NCBI RefSeq assembly: GCF_026626635.1
Contig: NZ_JAPNKA010000001.1
Coordinates: forward strand, 4,960,001-5,024,000
Source: Archangium lansingense
GTDB lineage: Bacteria; Myxococcota; Myxococcia; Myxococcales; Myxococcaceae
Direction of reading: 5' to 3'
Length of the DNA: 64,000 bases
Shown here in pieces: positions 43,780-50,326 of the stretch. The notes under the pieces were generated by a model, which saw only the letters and a program-made list of their open reading frames with translations, made no database searches and had not been told where the DNA came from. The translations under genes and the position numbers were made by a program. Each line of letters starts with the position of its first letter. The first letter of the stretch is position 1.

Positions 43780-45186
43780 CTACACCTCGCGCAGCTTCCA
43801 ACGTCCACGCCGAAACACCCAGGCGCTCAGCAGGGCGAAGACGGAGAAGGCGGTGGCGATGGATGCGAAGGCGCCAGACGGCCCCAGCCCGAGCGGCCCG
43901 GACAGCAGCCAGGCCAGCGGGAGCTCCAAGCCCCAGAAGCACAGGAGGTTGAGCAGGGTCGGAGTGGAGGTGTCCCCGGCCCCGTTGAGCGCCTGGGAGA
44001 GCACCATGCCGTAGGCGTAGAAGAGGAAGCCGGCGCTCACGATGCGCAGGCAGCGCACGGCGACGGCGACCACCGGCGGGTCCTGGGTGATGGTGGTGAT
44101 CAGCGGCTCGGCGAAGAAGATGAAGCCGAGCCCCACCGCGCCGAGGAAGACCATGTTGTAGAGGCCCGCGCGCCAGACGGCCTGCTCGGCGCGCTCCGGC
44201 TTGCGGGCGCCCAGGTTCTGTCCCACCAGCGTGGCCGCGGCGTTGGCCATCCCCCACGAGGGCAGGAGAGCGAAGAGGATGATGCGCATGCCAACGGTGT
44301 AGCCGGCCACCGCGGCGCTGCCAGCCGACGCGAGGATGCGCACCAGCACCGTCCAGCTCGCGGTGCCGATGAGCATCTGGAAGGTGGCGTTGACCGACAG
44401 CCGCAGCATGGTGAGCATGGTGGCTGGCTCGAAGCGCAGGTGGTGGCGGCGGACGGCCACTCGGCTGGTGCCCCGCGAGAGCCGGTAGAGCTGGTAGCAC
44501 ACGCCCACCCCACGCCCGATCGTGGTCGCCATGGCCGCGCCCACCACGCCCAGCTCTGGGAAGGGTCCGAGCCCGAGGATGAGACACGGGCACAGGATGA
44601 TGTTGAGCAGGTTGGCGAGCCCCAGCACGCGCATCGACACGGCGGCGTCCCCCGCGCCGCGGAAGATGGCGTTGATGATGAAGAGCAGCAGGATGATGAC
44701 GTTGCCGCCCAGGAGGAGCTGCGTATAGCGGAACCCCTGCTCTACGACCCAGGGGGAGCCGCCCAGCATCGAGAGCAGGGGCTGGGCGAACACCACGCCG
44801 GCCACGCCGATGGGAATGGAGACGAGGACGCCCAGGCCGATGGCCTGCACGGCCACGCGCGCCGCCGCTTCTGGATCCTTCTCCCCCGTGCGCCGGGCGA
44901 TCAGCGCCGAGGCTCCGATGCTCAACCCCATCGCCAGCGCGTAGATGAGCGCGACGATCGACTCGGTGAGCCCCACGGTGGCGATGGCCTCGGCGCCCAG
45001 CCGGGCCACGAAGAACACGTCCACCACGGCGAAGATGGACTCCATCACCATCTCCAGCACCATGGGGACGGACAGCAGCAGGATGGCCCGTCCCAAGGGG
45101 GCCTCGGTGAAGTCCTGCTCGGTGCCCCGCACGGCTTCCTTCAGGGAGGTCCAGAGGCTGGGGGCAGGACCTTCATGTGCACTCAT
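43780..45186 (-). CDS. MATE-family efflux transporter
   Basis: 468 residues with 12 hydrophobic helices in two similar halves. It opens after a polar N-terminus with FTEAPLGRAILLLSVPMVLE and MVMESIFAVVDVFFVARLGA, the MATE N-terminal signature; the second half has NATFQMLIGTASWTVLVRIL and AAATLVGQNLGARKPERAEQ. Family members export cationic drugs or metabolites with Na+ or H+. ATG 45186 is chosen. No regulator is adjacent; the next gene upstream is thiD after 47 bases, on the same strand, which may reflect co-transcription without functional linkage. Confidence 0.9.
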   Translation of the reverse strand: MSAHEGPAPSLWTSLKEAVRGTEQDFTEAPLGRAILLLSVPMVLEMVMESIFAVVDVFFVARLGAEAIATVGLTESIVALIYALAMGLSIGASALIARRTGEKDPEAAARVAVQAIGLGVLVSIPIGVAGVVFAQPLLSMLGGSPWVVEQGFRYTQLLLGGNVIILLLFIINAIFRGAGDAAVSMRVLGLANLLNIILCPCLILGLGPFPELGVVGAAMATTIGRGVGVCYQLYRLSRGTSRVAVRRHHLRFEPATMLTMLRLSVNATFQMLIGTASWTVLVRILASAGSAAVAGYTVGMRIILFALLPSWGMANAAATLVGQNLGARKPERAEQAVWRAGLYNMVFLGAVGLGFIFFAEPLITTITQDPPVVAVAVRCLRIVSAGFLFYAYGMVLSQALNGAGDTSTPTLLNLLCFWGLELPLAWLLSGPLGLGPSGAFASIATAFSVFALLSAWVFRRGRWKLREV

Positions 45187-45233
45187 GGGCCCTCACATAG
45201 CCCGAAGCGCCCGCGAAGCATCGGGAATCCAGC

Positions 45234-46046
45234 TCAGGAGTCCAGCAGCGGGAAGAAATGGCCGATGGGACCGTTGCCCTGGCCGACTGCGAGCGGGTGC
45301 TGGAGCGCCCGGGTGACGTATTGCTTGGCCCGCTTCGTGGCCTCGAGCGGCTCGAACCCCAGGGCCAGGTTGGCGGCGATGGCCGCGGACAGCGTGCACC
45401 CCGTGCCATGCGTGTTGCGCGTCTCCACCGTGGTCAGGTGCAGCGCCTCCATGCGCTTGCCGTCGAACCAGACGTCGGTGCCGCACAGGGAGCCCGGCAT
45501 TGCGCCGCCCTTGACGAGCACCGCCTTGGGTCCCAGCCGGTGGATGCGGCGCGCGGCCTCCTTCATGTCCTGCAGGGAGTGGAGCTCCAGGCCCGCGAGC
45601 AGCTGCGCCTCGTGCCGGTTGGGCGTGACGAGGGCGGCCAGTGGGAGGAGCTGCTCGCGCAGGGCCGCCACGGCCTCGTCGTCGATGAGCCGGGAGCCCG
45701 CGCGCGACACCATGACCGGATCCACGACGAGCGGGGTGATGCCGAGTGTCCGGACCCGCTCGGCCACCGTGGCGATGATGGCCCGGTTGACGAGCATGCC
45801 CGTCTTGGCGGCGCCGATGCCGATGTCCGAGGCCACCGCGTCGATTTGAGCCGCGACGGACTCGGGGGGCATGACGTCCACCCGGGTGACCCCGAGTGTG
45901 TTCTGGGCCGTCAGCGCGGTCAGCGCACTGGTCCCGTGAACGCGGTGGAATGAGAAGGTGCGCAGGTCCGCCTGGATGCCCGCGCCCCCGCCACTGTCCG
46001 AGCCCGCGATCGTGAGCGCGGTCGCTACCTTCCTGGGGTGCTCCAT
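45234..46046 (-). CDS. thiD: Hydroxymethylpyrimidine/phosphomethylpyrimidine kinase
   Basis: 270 residues. The ribokinase-like fold shows the HMP-binding start ALTIAGSDSGGGAGIQADLR, HGTSALTALTAQNTLGV, GIGAAKTGMLVN, LVVDPVMVSRAGSRLID, LVTPNRHEAQLLAG and the C-terminal anion hole NTHGTGCTLSAAIAANLALG. It phosphorylates HMP and HMP-phosphate in thiamine synthesis or salvage in the cytosol. The ATG at 46046 was chosen for its standard length; an in-frame ATG at 46085 adds 13 residues. No TPP riboswitch was recognised upstream, and no other thi gene is in the window. Confidence 0.93.
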   Translation of the reverse strand: MEHPRKVATALTIAGSDSGGGAGIQADLRTFSFHRVHGTSALTALTAQNTLGVTRVDVMPPESVAAQIDAVASDIGIGAAKTGMLVNRAIIATVAERVRTLGITPLVVDPVMVSRAGSRLIDDEAVAALREQLLPLAALVTPNRHEAQLLAGLELHSLQDMKEAARRIHRLGPKAVLVKGGAMPGSLCGTDVWFDGKRMEALHLTTVETRNTHGTGCTLSAAIAANLALGFEPLEATKRAKQYVTRALQHPLAVGQGNGPIGHFFPLLDS

Positions 46047-46160
46047 GGGGGGCGCATCATTCCGGGGGCGGGGGCCCATGTCCACGCAACTTCGGAGCGG
46101 CTTCGGCGATAATACCGGTCGGACCTCCCACCCGTACGGGCAGTGTCCCCTGGAGACACC

Positions 46161-46508
46161 ATGTCCACCATCAACGGTCTGACCGGTCCCCGCCTGCCCA
46201 CCTCGACCCCCTCCGCGGCCCAGGAGGCCCCTCGGACGAGCTTTGCCTCCCGCGTGCAGGCGAGCGCCAGCGGGAGCGTGGCCATCCGCCCCGGTAACGC
46301 CCCCCTCGTCTCGGGCCGCGACGTCGTCGCCCAGACCGTCGCCGCCGCCAAGCAGGATGCTGCCGCCGGGTCCTCCCAGGGCGCGGGCGCCCCCCCGGTA
46401 TCCCCGGAGGAACAGGCCATCCGGGAGATGTCCCGCATGTCCCTGATGAACACCGCGCAGTCCATCTTCCAGGGCTTCGGCCAGATGCCCAAGCCCGATC
46501 AGGACTGA
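46161..46508 (+). CDS. Small hypothetical protein, low complexity
   Basis: 115 residues, Ala/Ser/Pro-rich and probably largely disordered up to residue 80 (MSTINGLTGPRLPTSTPSAA). A helical C-terminus follows (SPEEQAIREMSRMSLMNTAQ, then SIFQGFGQMP). No signal peptide. GGAG 8 bases before ATG 46161 supports the start. No family recognised. The Ser/Thr-rich N-terminus followed by a helical tail is reminiscent of secreted effectors or rod-type proteins, but this is not evidence of function. Confidence 0.55.
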   Translation: MSTINGLTGPRLPTSTPSAAQEAPRTSFASRVQASASGSVAIRPGNAPLVSGRDVVAQTVAAAKQDAAAGSSQGAGAPPVSPEEQAIREMSRMSLMNTAQSIFQGFGQMPKPDQD

Positions 46509-46569
46509 ACCTCACTCCCCAGGGCGCGGGCGATCAGCGGAAGTGGTAGACCACCTTCCCCTGTCTGTC

Positions 46570-47181
46570 ATGCGCGCGCTCTTTCTCATCCTCCTGCTCG
46601 TCTGCCCGGTGGCGTTCGCCGCCGAGGGCACCACCCTCAGGGTCCGCTGCGTCGAGACCTGCACCGTCCTCCTCGAGGGCAAGCCTGGCCGGCGTCTCCA
46701 CGGCTCTCAGTGGAACTGGGAGTTCAGCGACGTCTCGGCTGGTAAGCGGCGCATCGAGGTGAAGGGGATTCTCGGCCGCTCCCTGGCGACCAGCTACATC
46801 GACATTCCGGCTGTCCCCGAGGTCAGCGTCTATGTCGACATGAAGGGGCGGGTGACCGTCTCGCCGGTTGCCTCCTCCTCACCGGCTGCCCCCTCGCCGG
46901 TGCCTCCCGAGGAGCCGAAGCGGCACGAGGACTCCGTCCTTCACATCCGCTGCCAGAAGCCCTGCACGGTGTCGGTGGACTATGTCCGCAGGCCCTCGGG
47001 TGACTCGCACACCGTCATCGTCCACGGCGTGAAGCCGGGCCCCCACCGGGTGGAGGTGAGCTTCGTGCTTGGGAGCGGAGCGCGGCGGGAGTCCATCGAC
47101 GTGCCCCCCGCCAGCGAGGTGTTCGTCTACGCCGCCGAGACGGGACTCCAGGTCACTAACACCCGGCCGCTCGGGAAGTAG
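46570..47181 (+). CDS. Secreted protein with two PEGA-like repeats
   Basis: 203 residues. Signal peptide MRALFLILLLVCPVAFAAEG. Two similar beta domains of about 75 residues, separated by a Pro/Ser linker (SSSPAAPSPVPPEEPKRHED), each start with L-x-[IV]-R-C-x-x-x-C-[TK]-V: LRVRCVETCTVLLEGKPG and LHIRCQKPCTVSVDYVRR. Each then has a glycine turn and a strand ending in a PAxEVxVY motif (VPEVSVYVD; PASEVFVYAA). The paired Cys in each repeat probably form a disulfide. The layout resembles PEGA domains. The start at 46570 is chosen for the signal peptide; GTG 46543 is possible. Confidence 0.65.
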   Translation: MRALFLILLLVCPVAFAAEGTTLRVRCVETCTVLLEGKPGRRLHGSQWNWEFSDVSAGKRRIEVKGILGRSLATSYIDIPAVPEVSVYVDMKGRVTVSPVASSSPAAPSPVPPEEPKRHEDSVLHIRCQKPCTVSVDYVRRPSGDSHTVIVHGVKPGPHRVEVSFVLGSGARRESIDVPPASEVFVYAAETGLQVTNTRPLGK

Positions 47182-47184
47182 GGC

Positions 47185-47826
47185 TCAGAACTTGGGGATG
47201 CGCAGCGTCTTGCTGATCATCGCGCTGCCGCTGGCGAAGTAGAGCAGCACGATGGGGTGGAACTGGAAGGGGCCCACGTCCCAGACGCCGAAGGGGAGCG
47301 TGTCCCCGGTGCGGCCCTTCCAGAAGAAGAAGGCGAGCACCATCACCAGCGCCAGGCTGGTGGGGATGGGCGTGCCCTCGAAGTACTTCACCTTGCCCGT
47401 GCTGTCCGAGAGCGTGGCCGCGGTGACGTTGAAGCGCGCCAGGCGGCTGATGCCGCAGCCCACGAAGTAGAGCAGCACCGCCACGTCCAGCGTGCCGCGC
47501 AGCCCCATGGCGAAGGCCAGCGCCGCGGGCGCCATGCCAAAGGAGATGACGTCCGCGAGCGAGTCCAGGTCCGCCCCCAGCGGAGAGGACTGGAAGCGCC
47601 AGCGCGCGATGCGGCCATCCAGGGCATCGAGGATGAAGGCCAGCGGTAGCAGCCCGAAGGCCAGCCACAGCCAGTGGGGCAGCCCGGTGGCCAGGTACTG
47701 CATCTGCGCCAGGATGGAGCCCGAGCCCGAGAAAGCATTGCCCAGCGTGACGAAGTCCGCCGGCGTGAAGGTGCGAATCATCGAGAAGTGGCGCGGCTCA
47801 CGTTTCTGCGGCGACTCCGTCGGCAT
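47185..47826 (-). CDS. pssA: CDP-diacylglycerol--serine O-phosphatidyltransferase (PssA-like)
   Basis: 213 residues, about six hydrophobic helices. The CDP-alcohol phosphotransferase motif D-x2-D-G-x2-A-R-x8-G-x3-D-x3-D is complete: DALDGRIARWRFQSSPLGAD followed by LDSLAD. FTPADFVTLGNAFSG at the start and ISFGMAPAALAFAMGL after the motif are typical of bacterial type II phosphatidylserine synthase. The related phosphatidylglycerol-phosphate synthase is less likely, given the position of the motif and SFGMAPA. ATG 47826 with GGAGG upstream. Located next to a PlsC-type acyltransferase and an SDR, so probably membrane lipid synthesis. Confidence 0.85.
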   Translation of the reverse strand: MPTESPQKREPRHFSMIRTFTPADFVTLGNAFSGSGSILAQMQYLATGLPHWLWLAFGLLPLAFILDALDGRIARWRFQSSPLGADLDSLADVISFGMAPAALAFAMGLRGTLDVAVLLYFVGCGISRLARFNVTAATLSDSTGKVKYFEGTPIPTSLALVMVLAFFFWKGRTGDTLPFGVWDVGPFQFHPIVLLYFASGSAMISKTLRIPKF

Positions 47827-47930
47827 GCATTCCCTCCGCGGCCCTGGGGGGCGTGGAACCCAAGGCTTAGCGCATCTTGCGGCCTTCGCCGCTTTCTTTG
47901 CGGAGAGATGTTGCTCCTTCCGTCCGACGT

Positions 47931-48911
47931 TCAGCGGCTGGCGGGCCAGTTCACCCGGTGGTGGGGCTCGTAACCCAGCCTCTGGCGCGCCTGGGTGCCG
48001 TCCAGCACGGCCGCGAAATGGAAGCGGCCTCGGTTGATGCGGTAGGAGAACTGAGCCCCTCGCAGCCGGCGCCGGGTCTCGTAGACGGGCGCCAGCAGCG
48101 GTCCGGGCATGGGCAGGTCCAGCCGCCCTGACAGGCGGATGCAGGTGGAGAGCGGCAGGGTGTCCGCGCCGGGGATGTTGAAGAGTCCCTGGAGCCCCCC
48201 GGCGTACACGGCCAGCCGCAGCGCCTCCGTGGCGTCCTCCTGGGTCAGGACGTTGAGCATGGGATCGAAGCCCGCCGAGCGCAGGCACACCGGCGCGCGG
48301 AGGTAGTCGTGGAGCTGCGAGCCCTCATGGGGGGCCAGGACTTCCGCGCAGCGCAGCACGGCCAGCTCCAGTCCGGCCATCATGCCCATCTGTGAGCACG
48401 CGAGCAGGTCCGCCTCGACGCGATCGCGCACCCACTGCGGGGCGTCGGGAGACAGCTCCAGCGGATGGTCCTCGGTGATGAGGGTCGGCAGGCCTCGCTC
48501 GACTCGGTACACCTCCGCGTGGGAGCGGAACACCAGGCGCCGCAGGGTGGGATGGCGCTCGGACAGGGACAGCAGCCAGCGGAGCGACTCCACGTTCTGC
48601 ACGTGCACCCGGTCCCCGAAGTCATTGGCCCGGTGCAGGGCCAGGTGCACCACCACGTCCACCCCGAGGTCGCGCGCCGTACCGAAGAGCAGATCATGCA
48701 CCGGCCGCGCGTGGGTGAGGTCCACCCGGTGGTAGGACAGCCGCGGGTCCTCCGGAAGGTCCACTCGCTCGCGGGGCTCCAGGCCCACCGCCATCACCGT
48801 GCGCAGGGCACGGTCTTCCAGCAGAGTCCGGCACAGCCGAGCTCCCACCGGCGTGCTTGCACCGAGCACCAGGACGCCCCGAGGACTCCGCCACTCCGGG
48901 CGCGCGCTCAC
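47931..48911 (-). CDS. NAD-dependent epimerase/dehydratase (extended SDR family)
   Basis: 326 residues. The Rossmann start is GVLVLGASTPVGARLCRTLL (a GxxxxVG variant of GxxGxxG), with VDVVVHLALHRA, a Ser/His region FRSHAEVYRVERG in place of the usual YxxxK loop, and LAVLRCAEVLAP and DPMLNVLTQEDATEALRLAV. The classical YxxxK pair is not evident, so it may be a non-catalytic or binding member. The start GTG 48911 overlaps the acyltransferase stop (GTGA), so the two are translationally coupled. The substrate is unknown; coupling to a PlsC-type enzyme suggests a lipid role. Confidence 0.75.
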   Translation of the reverse strand: MSARPEWRSPRGVLVLGASTPVGARLCRTLLEDRALRTVMAVGLEPRERVDLPEDPRLSYHRVDLTHARPVHDLLFGTARDLGVDVVVHLALHRANDFGDRVHVQNVESLRWLLSLSERHPTLRRLVFRSHAEVYRVERGLPTLITEDHPLELSPDAPQWVRDRVEADLLACSQMGMMAGLELAVLRCAEVLAPHEGSQLHDYLRAPVCLRSAGFDPMLNVLTQEDATEALRLAVYAGGLQGLFNIPGADTLPLSTCIRLSGRLDLPMPGPLLAPVYETRRRLRGAQFSYRINRGRFHFAAVLDGTQARQRLGYEPHHRVNWPASR

Positions 48912-49765
48912 CGGAACACCCCCTTGCGCAGCCGCAGGCCCTTGTTCACGAGCGCCTGGACGGCTTGGCGTACGCGCTCGGCGGCGCGGCGCACGACTTC
49001 CGGGTCGTCCGCATCCTCGGGGCGCAGGCCCTCGTGAAGGTGCAGGGGCTCGCCATAGTGGAGGTGGTAGCGCACCGGGAGGGGCAGGGGAGTGAGCGGC
49101 ACGGGCAGGTAGGGGACGCCGAAGGCATGCACGGGCAGGCGGGCCACCTGCGGCATCTGCTCCTCCGAGCCGACGATGCCCACCGGCACCACGGGCGCCT
49201 GGTGGCGGATGGCCAGCTCCGCATGGCCCACCCGGAAGTCCCGGAGCTGGTAGCGCTCGCGGAAGGGCTTGGCGATGCCGGGCACGCCCTCGGGGAAGAT
49301 GAGCAGCAGCTCGCCTGCCTCGAGCAGCGCGCGGAGGTTGCCCGCCGAGCCGCCCACCACGCCGGAGCGTGCGTACAGCGTGCTCACGTAGGGCAGGGCG
49401 GGGACGAAGTAGTCGGCCACCGGACGCGGCAGCCGCCGGCACCGGAGGATGACGTCCGTCCACACCATCATCGCATCGAAGGGCAGGGTGCCCGCGTGGT
49501 TGCCCACGAGCACGGCTGGGCCCTGGCGAGGGACGTGCTCCGTCCCGTGGGAGCGGACGCGGAACCAGTAGCGGTGCAGCAACTCCGTCAGGGACAGGGA
49601 GAGCGCTGCGTGCAGGGGCTCGTACCCGAAGACGTCATGGCCGTGGCCCGCGTCCCGGTAGGGGATGGAGCGCAGGTGCTCCAGGGGCTCGGCCCACAGT
49701 GTGGAGGCAAGCCGCCGTCCGGCCTGCCCCAGTAAGGACTGCAGTTCCGCGGGCCGCACGTCCAT
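48908..49765 (-). CDS. PlsC-type glycerolipid acyltransferase
   Basis: 285 residues. The acyltransferase block shows NHAGTLPFDAMMVW (H-x4-D-like, here NHxGTLPFD with D at +5), then SGVVGGSAGNLRALLEAGEL, LLIFPEGVPG (FPEG motif) and PVVPVGIVGSEE. The N-terminal 70 residues are soluble and helix-rich (LRSIPYRDAGHGHDVFGYEP). Family members acylate lysophosphatidate or related lipids, with acyl-CoA or acyl-ACP as donor. ATG 49765 chosen. It forms a coupled pair with the SDR downstream and is near the PssA-like gene. Exact acceptor unknown. Confidence 0.85.
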   Translation of the reverse strand: MDVRPAELQSLLGQAGRRLASTLWAEPLEHLRSIPYRDAGHGHDVFGYEPLHAALSLSLTELLHRYWFRVRSHGTEHVPRQGPAVLVGNHAGTLPFDAMMVWTDVILRCRRLPRPVADYFVPALPYVSTLYARSGVVGGSAGNLRALLEAGELLLIFPEGVPGIAKPFRERYQLRDFRVGHAELAIRHQAPVVPVGIVGSEEQMPQVARLPVHAFGVPYLPVPLTPLPLPVRYHLHYGEPLHLHEGLRPEDADDPEVVRRAAERVRQAVQALVNKGLRLRKGVFR

Positions 49766-49790
49766 GGAGTCCCCGCGCTCCGGCCCTTCG

Positions 49791-50054
49791 CTACGTCTGC
49801 CCGCTCGGCCGGTGGTGGCGGAGTGACTCGCGGAAGCCGCGGAACCTCTCCACCAGATCCTCCATGGTCCGTTGTGAGACTTCCGTCACCTCATCCGCGA
49901 GCTTCTCCGCATCGCGCATCACGGGCTCCAGCTCCTTCCACTTGTCCCGGGCCTCCATGCCCGCCAGGTGGATGTCCACGCGAATCTCATCGCGCAATGT
50001 CTTCAGCCGTCCGAGGCTCTCCTTCATCCAGTCGCGCATCTGTCGCTCGTTCAT
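49791..50054 (-). CDS. Small helical protein, hypothetical
   Basis: 87 residues, almost entirely amphipathic helix with many charged residues: MNERQMRDWMKESLGRLKTL, RVDIHLAGMEARDKWKELEP, DEVTEVSQRTMEDLVERFRG. No signal peptide, no Cys. GGAGG about 10 bases before ATG 50054 supports it. Such short coiled-coil proteins occur in many myxobacteria without known function; possible roles are subunit or stress protein. It precedes the acyltransferase gene by 25 bases on the same strand, so the lipid operon may begin here. Confidence 0.6.
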   Translation of the reverse strand: MNERQMRDWMKESLGRLKTLRDEIRVDIHLAGMEARDKWKELEPVMRDAEKLADEVTEVSQRTMEDLVERFRGFRESLRHHRPSGQT

Positions 50055-50326
50055 GACGCCTGTCCTCCGTTTCGTGTCGGTCTCATCGCAAAGAAGAGAG
50101 CAAGCGTCGTGCCGGTCTGCGATCGGGCGCGGGTCGCGGTGATCCGACCGGAAGCGGACAGCGCGAGGGTGGGAGGATCGGTGGAGTGCCTGTGCCGGAC
50201 GGGGGGACTGAGGTGGGCGTTGCTCCCCCCTCTCTGGGTGCCTAGCTTCGCACCCTGATCCCACCGGACTCCTTGTGTGGGTTCCGGGTGGGTGGGGCGC
50301 AGGGGTGGGGAAGGGGAATGGGATCC